Shown here piece after piece: positions 24,601-34,155 of a DNA stretch of 64,000 nucleotides; the first letter of the stretch is position 1; each line of letters opens with the position of its first letter. The notes under the pieces are model-generated. The model searched no databases. It worked only from the letters and a program-made list of their open reading frames with translations, and was not told the DNA's origin. Both the position numbers and the translations under genes were made by a program. Source of the stretch: Pipra filicauda (Eukaryota > Chordata > Aves > Passeriformes > Pipridae); the NCBI RefSeq assembly GCF_003945595.2, contig NW_024105087.1, forward strand, positions 5,089,001 to 5,153,000, written 5' to 3'.

Positions 24601-25776
24601 CAGTATGGTGTTCTTAAAATCACTGTGTTTTAATGTTTTTATTTCTCTTGCAGCAAACCAAGAGGAAACTGGATGATGCAAATAAACGCCTGGAGTTTCT
24701 TTATGACAAACTTAGGGAACAGACAGTAAGTTCTGTTTTACTTTCCCCCACCCCCCGGTCAAACATTGCCCATGACTTCATTGCTGGTGTGGGCCCCTCT
24801 GCAATATGTGGCAGGTGCTTGTTCTTTCTTTGGAAGTGTGCTTCAAATCCATTTATTGGATGTTTTACTTCTTGGAAAACAGCGAGGTAGCGTGCTTGGC
24901 CCCAAATGCCTGTGCGGACTTTACAGTGTTTTGGGGTCATGTCGTGAGTGTTATGGTGCTGTGCAGAGACTGTGCTGATCCAAAGAGCAGAGCTCCTTGC
25001 ACCAGGCACTGTTTCTCTGCTCCCAGCAGGAAGTGAGACACGCATCCTGGGGTTAAAAAAGAACCCAGGGGACTTAGATGTTGGAGGCTCACTGACTTCA
25101 CTGGAAGGCAGATGTGCAACTACTTTTGAAGATCTGGTAATTTTTCCAAAGCCTTCCAGGAGGCTTTGGCAGAATAAAGGACTGTGCTTAGATGTCTTAG
25201 TACTTTAGGATTAGAGTGATCTAATCCTGTTATTGTCAGGCTGTGTTTGCTGAGCAATTAACTTTACCCCAAAGGCATAAAAGCCCAGTAGGTTTTTCAC
25301 AGTGCCACAGTCTGTCACAGCAGGTCTCCCATCCCAGGGAATTGCACCCAGGGGCTGGCAGTGAAGGCTTGCAGTGCTGCAGAGAAGGTATGATCTGGTT
25401 GAAGTCTGCTGTTAGACTTCCCAGTGACTGTTCCCAGTGTGATGCAGCTCTGAAGATGGCTATCTCTAAAGAAAGGAACTTAATTGCTTCACCTTCCTGA
25501 GGGCCAAGCCTGACACTTGGAATTTCTGTTTTCCTAGCACTAGTGTAGGTGCTGTTTTTTCTTTCTGCTGACCTGCCTTGCCTGGCTTCCTTGCAGCTCT
25601 CTCCAGCCATCATCAGCGGTTTGCACAACATGGTGAAGAGCATCGAGACCCGCAACTACCAGGAAGGACTGAACATCCACACACACATCGTCAGCACCAG
25701 CAACTTCAGCGAGACCTCTGCTTTCATGCCAGTCCTGAAAGTTGTCCTCACCCAGGCCAATAAGCTGGGTGTGTGA
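568..25776 (+). CDS. SEC31A: SEC31A, 3' part of gene (16 exons in window; gene span)
   Basis: SEC31A pairs with SEC13 to form the rods of the outer COPII cage on vesicles leaving the endoplasmic reticulum, and it stimulates Sec23/Sar1 GTP hydrolysis. Coding joins 568-645, 2779-2854, 3500-3678, 5316-5442, 6416-6561, 8290-8463, 9023-9196, 11772-11864, 12497-12626, 13618-13974, 17396-17434, 18928-18986, 21036-21284, 21685-21804, 24654-24725 and 25597-25776. All borders are GT-AG and all phases agree, giving 750 codons plus TGA. Order of parts: acidic linker, alpha-solenoid (ACE1) region from the 3500 exon onward, proline-rich region with an ALG-2 motif (PPPPGF) and the Sec23/Sar1-contacting WN pair, then a C-terminal helical domain ending in ANKLGV. 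Similarity to human SEC31A, as I recall it, is very high in the solenoid and C-terminus. The start codon, WD40 propeller and promoter lie left of the window. SEC31B is less likely because the isoform-specific exons and the SCD5 neighbour fit SEC31A. Confidence 0.96.
974..989. repeat. poly(T) run
   Basis: Sixteen consecutive T residues within a SEC31A intron. It sits far from any acceptor, so it is a simple repeat and not a splice tract. Confidence 0.9.
2779..2854 (+). CDS. SEC31A: SEC31A exon, end of linker
   Basis: Starts after ttctcttag and ends before gtaaaa. Read in phase 0 it gives TPKDHKQETEGLGSAKTT then FNISVSG. The FNISVSG end is identical to human SEC31A by recall, while the first part is divergent, as expected for a flexible linker. 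It leaves one base (g) that completes an Asp codon with the next exon. Confidence 0.92.
3500..3678 (+). CDS. SEC31A: SEC31A exon, start of ACE1 solenoid
   Basis: Encodes (D)VDGLITQALLTGDFGSAVD followed by LCLHDNRMADAIILAIAGG and ends AKMQSKITR. This is the strongly conserved beginning of the helical solenoid (ancestral coatomer element) by which SEC31 subunits pair in the cage rod. Splice borders are ctgcag|at and acc agg|gtgtgt. Third codon positions are much richer in G and C than in the flanking introns. Confidence 0.97.
5316..5442 (+). CDS. SEC31A: SEC31A exon, ACE1 solenoid
   Basis: Encodes LITAVVTKNWKEIVQSCDLQ, then NWREALAAVLTYARPDEFAA and LC. It is nearly identical to human SEC31A by recall. 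Borders are tctag|ctcatc and tgt g|gtaagc. It ends in phase 1. Confidence 0.97.
6161..6184. repeat. short inverted repeat
   Basis: Perfect 9-bp arms, agcagaggg at 6161-6169 and ccctctgct at 6176-6184, separated by 6 nt. One more pair follows at 6160/6185. It lies in a SEC31A intron and no function is evident. Confidence 0.7.
6416..6561 (+). CDS. SEC31A: SEC31A exon, ACE1 solenoid
   Basis: Encodes (D)LLGSRLENEGDSVLQTQA, CLCYICAGNVDKLVACWTK and ends SSPLSLQ. It continues the solenoid in the correct phase. Borders are atctag|atctcc and cag|gttggt. Confidence 0.97.
8290..8463 (+). CDS. SEC31A: SEC31A exon, ACE1 solenoid
   Basis: Encodes DLIEKVVILRKAVQLTQAVD through SQYANLLAAQGSLAAALTFL and ends ENTNQ. 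58 codons, phase 0 at both ends. Borders are tttcag|gactta and cag|gtatgg. Confidence 0.97.
8487..8502. repeat. (CT)8 microsatellite
   Basis: Eight CT dinucleotides starting 24 nt inside the intron after the 8463 donor. A pyrimidine tract so near a donor could bind PTB-type proteins, but nothing else here supports that. Confidence 0.85.
9023..9196 (+). CDS. SEC31A: SEC31A exon, end of solenoid into proline-rich region
   Basis: Encodes PNIVQLRDRLCRAQGEPPVG, then a variable stretch and GRAGPVAGRMQTPQ, ending QQYYQQ. 58 codons, phase 0 at both ends. The next exon can be 11772 (inclusion form) or 12497 (skipping form) without changing frame. Confidence 0.96.
10219..10281 (+). repeat. perfect 15-bp inverted repeat, hairpin-forming
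   Basis: ggtgttagcaaggta at 10219-10233 is the exact reverse complement of taccttgctaacacc at 10267-10281. The stem can continue inward with wobble pairs and end in a gaagg/ccttc stem (10241-10245 with 10253-10257). The whole is a hairpin of about 63 nt whose first base follows an acceptor AG. Confidence 0.85.
10219..10560 (+). CDS. SEC31A: candidate alternative 3'-terminal exon of SEC31A (coding 10219-10395)
   Basis: A strong acceptor (gccttctttccag) ends at 10218. If the 9196 donor joins it, the SEC31A frame stays open for 58 codons, beginning GVSKVDFRR and ending at TGA 10393-10395. A canonical AATAAA follows at 10537-10542 with GT-rich sequence after it (about 10593-10610). Together these could make an isoform that ends before the proline-rich and C-terminal domains. 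I do not recall a matching human segment, and no transcript data are available. It could equally be a chance combination. Confidence 0.25.
10537..10542 (+). terminator. AATAAA, possible intronic polyadenylation signal
   Basis: A canonical hexamer 142 nt after the in-frame TGA of the candidate terminal exon. A single hexamer is weak evidence alone; its position after a spliceable open frame is the reason to list it. Confidence 0.3.
11772..11864 (+). CDS. SEC31A: SEC31A 31-codon cassette exon
   Basis: Encodes VRIAPTVTTWSNKTP and ends CPSDTQ. By recall it differs from the human segment at only one position (Gly for Ala before CPSDTQ), and that segment is present in some human isoforms and absent in others. 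Borders are cgattcag|gtt and cag|gtataa. Its length (93 nt) and phase 0 ends mean skipping keeps the frame. Such conservation within the loose proline-rich region suggests a binding function that is switched by splicing. Confidence 0.93.
11865..13617 (+). other. SEC31A introns on either side of the 12497 exon
   Basis: Introns 11865-12496 and 12627-13617. No repeat, RNA gene or additional exon was recognised. Confidence 0.6.
12497..12626 (+). CDS. SEC31A: SEC31A exon with ALG-2 binding motif
   Basis: Encodes GDNPPPPGFIMPGAVNPN and then a Gln/Ser/Tyr-rich stretch ending TYPQ. The PPPPGF core is the site where the calcium sensor ALG-2 (PDCD6) binds SEC31A and stabilises it at ER exit sites (known for the human protein). 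The rest diverges from human, typical of this region. Borders are ctacag|ggagac and cag a|gtgagt. Confidence 0.94.
13618..13974 (+). CDS. SEC31A: SEC31A exon, proline-rich region
   Basis: The longest exon in the window (357 nt). It encodes a Pro/Ser/Gln/Tyr-rich low-complexity segment that includes SSGTGGPALYQPQQPIAV, SGTSFQHGRPGPPA and a conserved end, YALPTGPTGTLPATSDLPAS then QRT. Such segments contact SEC23 through short proline motifs. It ends in phase 1 (aca g|gtctgc), so both the microexon at 17396 and the exon at 18928 can follow in frame. Confidence 0.95.
13975..17395 (+). other. SEC31A intron upstream of the microexon
   Basis: 3.4 kb of intron. A T-run at 17361-17370 and a pyrimidine-rich stretch precede the microexon acceptor at 17395. 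No transposon or RNA gene was recognised. Confidence 0.6.
17396..17434 (+). CDS. SEC31A: SEC31A 13-codon microexon (alternative)
   Basis: A 39-nt exon between ttatctgcag and the weak donor gcag|gtgaac. In the phase set by the previous exon it reads ESLPAQDQASPFA and then rejoins GPQNGW of the next exon. The human protein carries a 13-residue optional segment at exactly this point with the same leading Glu and the same QDQA core (by recall). Skipping keeps the frame. The short length and weak donor fit regulated splicing. Confidence 0.85.
17435..18927 (+). other. SEC31A intron with AT-rich block after the microexon
   Basis: The first 220 bp or so (about 17440-17660) are strikingly AT-rich, with many ATTA/TAAT motifs and ATGCATAT. 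Possible roles are splicing control of the microexon or an enhancer. The remaining sequence, including T-rich 18617-18635, shows nothing recognisable. Confidence 0.5.
18928..18986 (+). CDS. SEC31A: SEC31A exon, Sec23/Sar1-activating fragment
   Basis: Encodes (G)PQNGWNDPPTLNRAAKKKK. The adjacent Trp-Asn pair corresponds to the residues of the Sec31 active fragment that sit at the Sec23-Sar1 catalytic site and speed GTP hydrolysis (established for the yeast protein). The basic KKKK end is also conserved. Borders are gtcctag|ga and aag|gtactc. Confidence 0.96.
21036..21284 (+). CDS. SEC31A: SEC31A exon, proline-rich region
   Basis: 83 codons, phase 0 at both ends. It starts VPDNFLPPVPITSPIMNPLA, continues through a Gln/Pro/Ala-rich part, and ends EGAPGAPIGNTIQ. 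Both ends are strongly conserved with human by recall while the middle is free to vary. Borders are ccccag|gtccct and cag|gtaaca. Confidence 0.96.
21685..21804 (+). CDS. SEC31A: SEC31A exon, start of C-terminal helical domain
   Basis: Encodes HVQALPTEKITKKPIPEEHL, then ILKTTFEALIQRC and LLSASDP. This begins the C-terminal helical domain (SRA1-like fold). 40 codons, phase 0 at both ends. Borders are tctcag|catgtg and ccg|gtaggt. Confidence 0.97.
24654..24725 (+). CDS. SEC31A: SEC31A exon, C-terminal helical domain
   Basis: 24 codons encoding QTKRKLDDANKRLEFLYDKL then REQT, one long amphipathic helix. Borders are ttgcag|caaacc and aca|gtaagt (a consensus donor). Confidence 0.97.
25597..25776 (+). 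CDS. SEC31A: SEC31A last coding exon
   Basis: Encodes LSPAIISGLHNMVKSIETRN, then the conserved block HTHIVSTSNFSETSAFMPVL and ends TQANKLGV before TGA 25774-25776. The C-terminus matches human exactly by recall. The acceptor is cttgcag|ctctct. Confidence 0.98.
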   Translation, partial: LSPAIISGLHNMVKSIETRNYQEGLNIHTHIVSTSNFSETSAFMPVLKVVLTQANKLGV

Positions 25777-25806
25777 AGTAGCCCTGCACTTGAAGTAGCC
25801 CTGCAC
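25774..25806 (+). repeat. 17-bp tandem duplication starting at the stop codon
   Basis: tgaagtagccctgcact (25774-25790) is followed immediately by a second copy matching at its first 16 positions (25791-25806). The first copy begins with the SEC31A stop codon. The second TGA is out of frame, so the protein is unaffected. Confidence 0.9.
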
Positions 25807-26315
25807 AAGCCTTGACGGCTGCTTTTCCAAAGAAGTGCATTTCTACAGCAAACATGCAGGAAGCGGACCAAATGCTCGTCCTCACAGCATGTCGCGGTAG
25901 AGCGCTGACAAATGGCATTACACTCTCCCTGCAGAATACTTTGCTCTAGAAGGGCTCTGGAGCCCTGGTGCTTTTCTTTTTATTTTAATCTTTTTCCCGT
26001 TCCCTAATGATTCTCCTCTACAAATAGTATATTTAATGGATGACGTCCCATATTGTCAATTTTTAGGTGCATGTTACACTGCTAAACAGTGGCTTTTAAT
26101 AACAGATGTATGTGGTAAAACAACAAGATAGGTTGTGTATCGGACCCTAAAACAAATTATTCCCTTCCACCCCGCTGTTCCTTATCCACCGGATTAAAAA
26201 CAGTCTGATCATGTTATAAGTGTATTTGGTCTTTCATTTTATGAAGCTGCTTGCAGTCCGGTTATTACAACTTACATGTTAAATAGCTTAATTGTGCACT
26301 GGGGCAAACGAGCAA

Positions 26316-26321
26316 AATAAA
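26316..26321 (+). terminator. SEC31A polyadenylation signal 1 (AATAAA)
   Basis: Canonical hexamer in gcaaaataaaggc, 540 nt after the stop codon. Confidence 0.75.
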
Positions 26322-26339
26322 GGCTAATGTGATATTTTC

Positions 26340-26345
26340 AATAAA
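26340..26345 (+). terminator. SEC31A polyadenylation signal 2 (AATAAA)
   Basis: Second canonical hexamer, in tcaataaatgt, 24 nt after the first. T- and GT-rich sequence (aatgtgtcttt) follows at about 26360-26370. Confidence 0.75.
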
Positions 26346-26365
26346 TGTAAATTTATTAAAATGTG

Positions 26366-29300
26366 TCTTTATGAAGTGCAATGTAGAGACTTTGAACCTG
26401 GAGTACAGTGAGGTGGCTTTCTGTTGTGTCCTTGGCACAAGGACATTTTTCTTATTCCATGCCTATCACTGAAAGCTCTGTGTAGGACACAGAAAGAACA
26501 GCAGTTGAAAGAAACGTCTGGGTTTGGAAAAAAAAAAAAAGAGACAGTTTTGCGTGAAAACTACCTAAAATATCTGTGCCTGTGGACTGTGGATTTGGCA
26601 ATGCATACTGCATGAAATATTATAAATAACAATGTAATCACTGCTCACTCCTGTGACTTAAACAGATTCGTCAGGCAAAACAATTTTATTTTCCTTTCCA
26701 GCGTTTTCTTACCTCATAAGCATTTATAATTGGTGAACATAAAGCATCGATTTGGAGTTGCCTTGTTTCAGGAGTTTAAAAAACAATTGGAGTAATTTTC
26801 TTCCCCTTGACCTAGGTTATAGGTTTCTAAGTAGCGTTATAAGTATTCCAATACTTAAATTTAAGTATACTTATAGCAGTGTATTCAGTTCCTGTGACTT
26901 GGAAGATTTGCAGGTATCTTTTATTCGTCGTGCCCTTGATGAAAACTCTGGTGCTGGCTGAATCACATCAGAAAGAAACTGGTAATAAGGAAGTGTGAGT
27001 CTACCTCAGTGGGGAAAAACATGCAGGTCACCAGCTCCAAACCTGATTGCTGGGACAATGTTATCTAGTAAATACTCTGCCAGATGAGAATGATAACAGC
27101 TTGGTGTGCTCTACCTTCCTCGCCTGTGCCTGCTTTCTGCAAACTTAGAATGAAATGCTGGGGCTCTGAAAATAGGGGAAGGCAGGAGGGGAGAGGCTGC
27201 ACAGAAGCAGAAATGTTGACACCTGCAGCTGAAGCGGAATTTGAGCAGAACAGTACCCCAGGATCTCTGCACAGTGTGGAGAAGACTGCTGGACTGAACT
27301 GCAGTGTTGGTGCCTCCCTCAGGGCAACTGGGCACAGTCTGGCCAGATAAGCACCCTTGTATCTTGATTCGAGGTGGAAAAGAACAAGTTTTAAAGGAAA
27401 GAACACATTCAAAGGTAAGCAGGAAAAAATAAAAATAAAAACTCAGTAGGGTGGAGAGCAGGTGTGCTGGACTGGCCTGAGGTTTCTGTGATGCGCTGTT
27501 CAGCAATGAAAACTAAAGACAATCTTGGTATGTCAGGATCAAACCAGTGGGTAGGAGGTAATGCTAGGGGAATTCAGGAGCTGGTCGTGCATATGCTCTC
27601 ACTGTTTTTGGGAGTACTCCTGGACAAGAAGCAGGAGTGGTGGCAAGCATTGGTTTGTGAAGCTGGCTGTTCCTGGCAGTAACACCTGTAGAGACTTCAT
27701 GGTGGTGGCAGAAGTGGGATGCACTCCCGTGGGTGCAGTGTGCAGGGTTGAGGGCAAAAGCATTGATGTAAATTCGAAGCTCCTAAGTTGGGACTAAGAA
27801 GAGCACTGGGACCTGAGATGATTAGTGGGAACAGCTTCTCTGTGTGATATGGCTTTGTAAAAGCCAAAGAACGTTTAGTGGCATTGCACAAACCTTTGTA
27901 AGACTTCCATTCATATAAAAAAGATGCCAAATGAGAAGGGACTTAGCAAGGCACACAGATGTCAGGGACTGATGAGTTTATTTAACAAGAAGAGATTAAA
28001 TAAACTTTGCTTGTTCACCTTGTGAAGAGCACAAAGGAATCAGGTTGATTGGAATTAAAGAGCAGTGTTAGCATGAGAACAAATGTGGTATGAGCTGACC
28101 AGGCATAGGTTTGTTCTGGAGATTGAAGTGGTGAAAAATGAGACCACCAGATCAGAGAGAAACACTGGGGGAGGGGGGGGGGGGTTGAGGTGATAGTATC
28201 TCAGAGCACTCTGATGTTGCACCACTGTCCTGGACACTGTCAGCAATGGAGTAATCTCGCTCTCCTTGCTGAAAGGAAAGCTCATGCCTCAGCACTTGTC
28301 TGGAGCTCAGGACCAGAAAACTGCACCGACCAAATACATAACAGGAGTGGATGCAAATATCTGCTACTTCTCTGCTGAGAGCAGCCGAGATGAATTATCA
28401 GTTATGCTGCCGTCTGTTCATATCTTCAAGGAATGCCAAGCAATTAGCCACCCATCTGATATAAATGCAACGGCCGTCTTCATTTACAGAAGGCAACGAA
28501 GCCCTGCCAAGTTATGCTGCTAAAAGAATTTGGCCCCAAATAGCCTAATTTTGATCTCACTGAGCGAGAAGAGATTTATACCATGGCATTAACACCAACC
28601 AAGCTACTCCTCTGTGAGGCCCTCCAAGGCTGTGGAATTAAAAGAAAAAGGGATGGAAGGAGATTCAAAGACGCAATCTGGGCAGCAAGGGGGTTGTCCG
28701 ATGGCAGCTGACATGAGGAGGTACCTTGCCACTCCAGCAATCACCATCCAGGCAAAAAAACCAGCAGGAGAGTCTGTGGGAAAGGGCAGTGTTAATGGAG
28801 TTGTCTCGTACTTGCTGGCAAATAGGTGGGGATGTAGCAGGGGCAGTACTGCAGAGGGGGCTGAGTACAGGCAGGACATCTAAGTTACATACTTGAGTGA
28901 AAACCTTTTTCTGCTTGTAAGGCTCTGTAATGGATTTACCTTGGTTTTGCTGGCAGAAGTCCAAGGTCAGCATTAGACATGAATGTTGCAGATTGTCTTC
29001 TAATTGCTGCTGCGTTTCTGGCCTGTGCAATGTTTACATCAGAGCTGTCCCATGTTGCGCCTTTCAGATGACACAGCTCCCTAACATACCCATTGGGAAT
29101 GTGGGTTTACTGTTTAGTAACCGTCTTTTCTCTGCCCAGAAGGAAGCATATGCTAGACTGACTGGGCTATTGAGAGAGAAGGGAGGGGGTCTTGCTGCCA
29201 TAGCTGTTTTCCCCAAAAACTATGGAGGGGAGGGGTCATGTCTTAGGAAGCATGGCAGAGACAGCACACAGAGCAGTGCCACCACTCCCCAGAGTTCTGC

Positions 29301-32300
29301 AGGCTCCCCTCAGCTTCATCCTCACCCTCACCACCATGCTGGTACTTCGCTTAAGCAACACAAACCCCACTGTGTCATTAGCCTGGCCGGAGACCCTGTT
29401 ATGCCTGAGAGGGGAAATAAAGGAGACTCTGAGTCAGATATTTCCCTCCTTCCCCACTATCTGCAATCCCACATGGCTCCACATCCCTAAGGGTTCACTG
29501 TTCTGAGCTGCTTTAAGCATTCTTTGCAAAGGCAGAGCAGCATGTAGAGAGCCAGGCAGGGCTCAAAGCTTAGGGGAAAAACAGCCTTACACGGCCAAAC
29601 ATCTGCCACCAGCTGACAGCACCTCCCCTGCAGGGCATGCTGAGCATCCCGCTGAGGTGCCTGGTGCTGAGCTGAGCCGTTCAGCCTTGAACAAGGGCCA
29701 AGGCCATTGTCAGACTATACTGAGGAATGTAATAAATAATGTACTGATACCAGGAACAGTTTCAACATGTCCAATCTTAAATGGGTAATCTCCCAGCCTT
29801 GACTTGCTGTATGCTGAGTTGATAATTCTCATGTTTTCTCTGCCAGCCTTGCAGATCAAACAGATACATCACCAAATGGCCAGTCAGGATGGATGCATGG
29901 ATACATTTCATGCAGTCCTCACTCAAAAGAGGCTAAACTGATTAAAATTCCTATGAGCTTTAGAGCTGAAAGTTAGCCACAAGAGCATCTAATTAAGAGA
30001 GGATTTATTAAGAAGCACCCTAAAAAGGCAACTGCAGCTGGCCTCATCAGTCTGGGAAGTACACAGAAAACTTTTTGGGAACCTGTTTTCTGAATTCTTT
30101 GCCAGGCACATAGGGAGCACTTTACAAACACTGAGCACATTATTTCTTGTCCCTCTGATGTTTTAGGCTTTGTTTCCTTCTTTACCACTTAAAGTGTTCA
30201 TTTGAACAATGCTTTGGGATCATTACTTCATTTTTCATGGCAACAGAAAAGAAAAAAAAAAAGAGGCCAGTCTTGTCAAGATGTTAAATAACTGTGCTGA
30301 ATGTGATGGTAGCAGGCAGGACTGAGTAGCATTAAAATGATACTCGGTGTTCACATGGACTACCTTTCATCATTGCTGCCCTCTTTATTTCTTCCATGTG
30401 GAGAATTCCAGAAGAATGTTTAAAATATATCAAAAACAATACTGGTTTAATTATATGCTCTCTGCTGATTCACTTGCCTCAGGGGGTGTAGTTAGTAATT
30501 AATTAGCACAGCAAGACTAATGTGCTTTGCACCAATATCACTCATAAAGCCACCCTCTGCTGGGTCCAGGCCTATGTCCCTAGCAATCATCCATCAGCAG
30601 TTGAGGCCAGTGCTGCACTGGGAGCCCTTTGGGATGGAGGTGAGCTGGTGTTGGCTTGCCTCCCCCTGCCACACTGCTCTCAAATCCTGGCAAGAACCTC
30701 CCTCTGAAGGGCAGTTTTGAGCATCTTTCTGAAGGCAGAAAATGGTCAGGTCAGATAACCGAAGAAGGACAAGTACATTCTGGAGCTATGTAACATTAGG
30801 GCTGAGGTTTTGCTGTTTCTTAAAACTCTGTGAAAATAAAAAATGTAAAACTCCTTGACTAAGACATTGCCAAGCCTTTTGAGCCCTTTGCAGCCTCAGC
30901 TCCAGAGTACCGTTCCAGCCTGACTCACCTCAGGAAGGCAGAGAGCCTCTGGGTCTCCTGTTGCTTGGCAGCAAGGATTTTTGCTGGCACAGGTATCACC
31001 CTGAGAAGCTGCTGCTGCCCACCCACATGCTGCCACACAGAGCACAGCACAATAGACAGGTGCCATTGGCAGGTTTCAGTGAATCCCCCTGTGCTGCTCT
31101 CTGAAAAGAAAGGAAAACACACTTTCTCTAAGGGGCAGTACCTAACTCCAGCAGCACTGCTGAACCCCAGCAAGTCCACGATGTTTTCTGCCTGAATAGG
31201 AAGCTCCACAAGATTTAGGTCTTTGTCCTTTGTTCTTGTGTTCATTGTCTGACATCAGTGGCAGAAATCCGCCAGTGAGGTATTCCCAGGCTTGTGTCAT
31301 GGGCAGCGTTTCTCACCTCAGTGCAGATGATGGATGAGCCCTCTCTTGGTGGCAAGGCTGCAGAGGATGTGTGATCACTTGCAGGGAGCACTGAAGCACA
31401 ACTCAGAGCCTGTGCCTATCTGTTAAGCAGCCTGGTGCAGCATTTCAGCCAGGTTCAGAAAGGCACACTCTGGCCCAGGGGGAATCACACGCTCGAATGC
31501 TGCCTGCGAGCGGATTTGAGTCTGTAGGCCAGTCCTCTGGCCCATCAGTGAGGTGTGAGCAAGAGCTGTGCTGACACAGATAACACAGTGAGACTCATTT
31601 GAGGTTAACACACAAGACAGCACCAGGGGCTACGTACAGGTCACCTGAGCCACAGCCAAATGTCAGGTGCCTCTTTTACCTGCACAGAAGAGGCATTATT
31701 GCAGCACAGGAGGCCAAACTCAGTGAGCAGACAGACAGGCATGACAGCTGAAAGTCCAGCTGGGATTGCCAGCAAAGGCGAAATGTGCATTGGAGAGGGA
31801 GACTGTCACGTTTCTCTCAAAACACTGCCTTGAGTTCTCATTTCCAGCATGTCTGCAATCATTACACCTTCACCTCAAAGTGCAGGAGACAAAACTAAGT
31901 CTAAACTACACTCAGGCTTTTTTTTGTTTTTTCAAACTTGCACATCCTTTGTTTTTAAAAATATGAACTCTGGAGTGTTTATTGAGAAAATCTCCTTTTG
32001 CCTTTGTTGCTGCTTTGGTTGCAGCTTCTCAGATTTCTTCTCTAGGCGATTTTGGATCACTGAATGTTTTCCAATATTATTTTTTACCAAGGGAAATATG
32101 AGTCAGATTTGCAAAGTTTTTTCTCTGCATTTCTGGTACTAGCAAGACCTTAATCTGACAGTCCAGATCTCTCTCTGTGGCATGTAGCCCTGACATCGTG
32201 ATCTATGTAGACAGGTAGCTTTTTAAAAGAGAGATGTTTTCACAGCATCATGTCCCCAAATGTGCTGCTTCCCACAGCCCCTGCAGTGATCCTGGAACAA

Positions 32301-34155
32301 ACGTTGATGCTGTCACTGAGGTGCCACTGCTTGAGCAGTGATTTCTGGGATCAGGGTGACAGTGACAGGCTCCACTCCCACACTGTGCAATGACACTCTC
32401 AAAGGGGACACTTTGGTCTGGCTTGGGCTTCATCTGCTCCTCCATCAGGACCAGCAACTTCATGAGCAGTAGGGACCCCTCTGGAGCCAGGTGGGCTGGG
32501 TACCAGATAACATTCCCTTTCCAGTTTTGCTGCTGCACTTGACAAGCTTTCTCTGCATGCAGCCAGCTTTGCCTGAAGGGGCACGAGGACTTTTCCTTCA
32601 CAGAAGTAACACAACAGTGTCACCCTAAGCATCAGCACTCTCAGCTCCCAGAGGACCTTTGGCCACAACATTTGTCATGTCATCTTTGCTCACTTGCTTT
32701 CCCTGCTGTGCTGGCTGTTCTGTAAGCAAACTGCTATGAACTGGAGATAAATGTGGGATATGAAATTTACAGTATTGTGTGCAAAGCCTCATAGAGGGAC
32801 CTTTAATGAATGTGTTCATCAGTGACTCAAATTAGTAGGAAATCTTGCAAAGCAATTTGTGTCTGCCTCTTGCCAGGGTGGCAGGAATGTTTGTGGAAGG
32901 CAGCTGTAAGGTTTCGATGCCACTGGCATCTGCACGAGCGCACAAGACTAACATCTATCCTGTGCCACGCTTTAATAGCCTGCAAAATCCAGGTCAAGAT
33001 GAACAGTTTCATCCTGCCTTTTCAAAGAGACGTGCTCCCTGGTCTCCATATTTCCTTGCTGCCTGGCAGCATTCCCACTTCGTTCACCCTGAGCTCTGAC
33101 TTTCCTCCCTTAAACACTCGGGGCAGCATATCCGTACGAGCCGTGGTGTGCAGAGGTGAGCTCGGGCTGTGCAGTCTACTTCTGTAAGCCCAAGGGTCAC
33201 CCACAGCATGCCCAGCCAGGGAGCAGCTGGTGTGTGAGGGATGAGGGCTTCTTTCTGCTCCTGGACACTGAGAGATGGAGAAATCATTAAAGGATGGAGT
33301 CTTCTCTCCTGCCTGCCCCCATCATCACATCATAGAGTCCAAAAAGGAAAATGGGTATCACATATTAGATGGTAGTAGGTATACTTGAAGTTAGCCTAAC
33401 AATTGACCTTGACCAGAGGAACTCAGGGCAGGAAAGCACTGTTGCTGTAAATCACGGAGGAGCCGGTCCCAGACAGGGAGGAGGGCTGCTGGCACTCCTG
33501 GGCCGCTCCCTCCTTCCCTCCAGTCCTCCCAGAAACATTCAAAACTAAACAAAATGCATCACAGGCAAACATTTTATCTGGACTCAGCCTCTATTTCCCG
33601 CCTAATGACTGAAACCCTCTGCACGCTGCTTGTGCAGGATGTTCCCTGCTCCACAGCAGGTGAAGTGCCTCGCTAGTTAACAGTGAGCTACCTTCTGCCT
33701 GCCACTGCTCCGGGTCATCCTTCTGCCAGGGGTGAACTGGCCATTAACAACACCCATCCTGGCATCCCCGGTAACCTGGGGTCCTTCTTCCCCCGCACCA
33801 GCTTGGCAGCGGGAGGTCGTGGCAGCGCAATGGGGTGGACACAGTGGGGCGGCAGCCCCCCAAACCACACCCGAGCACTAAAACAACACTCGTCCGCGGT
33901 GGGACTGAGTAAAGAAGTGTGCCGGCTCTTCGTTCGGGTGTGCACTGCTGATAAAATACTGCCTGTCTGCCCGTTTGTTTTCAATGCCCACCTTGTCACT
34001 CCCAGTCAGACGAACTTTCCTAACCACCTCTTGAATACCTGCTTCCTGCACTGGGGCACCGCCTGCGCCGGTGGCGTCTTTTACTCTGCTTTCACGAGCT
34101 TCCACATCTAAAGGCTACTGAAACCCTTCTGTCCCGGGAGCGCTGGGAGCAGCCA
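26366..34155. other. intergenic region between SEC31A and SCD5
   Basis: About 7.8 kb with no convincing exon. Open frames here are short, lack splice partners and match nothing I know. It holds an A-run at 26528-26540, a G-tract at 28167-28184, and a stretch around 28300-28600 that looks like single-copy conserved sequence. Part of it should act as the upstream control region of SCD5, but no specific site was recognised. Confidence 0.6.
28167..28184. repeat. G-tract, possible G-quadruplex
   Basis: Seventeen of eighteen bases are G (one A at 28172), long enough to form a quadruplex on the + strand. Length in assemblies is likely to vary. Confidence 0.85.

Larger units (their letters stand above)
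18987..25596 (+). other. SEC31A introns in the 3' part
   Basis: Introns 18987-21035, 21285-21684, 21805-24653 and 24726-25596. They contain short T and A runs (for example at 20277-20283 and 23922-23930) and a (TG)n stretch near 19945-19955. I recognised no transposon, RNA gene or additional exon. Confidence 0.55.
25777..26365 (+). other. SEC31A: SEC31A 3' untranslated region
   Basis: About 590 nt from the stop codon to the polyadenylation signals. The end is estimated from the second AATAAA plus about 20 nt. Confidence 0.75.

Noticed and set aside
28930..29490. 186-codon plus-strand open frame between the genes
   Set aside because: No recognisable domain or codon bias, and no promoter or poly(A) pattern that fits; consistent with chance in GC-moderate DNA.
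32248..32671. Overlapping minus-strand open frames (117 and 90 codons) between the genes
   Set aside because: I considered a retroviral or gene fragment because the products look vaguely protein-like, but found no motif that supports it.
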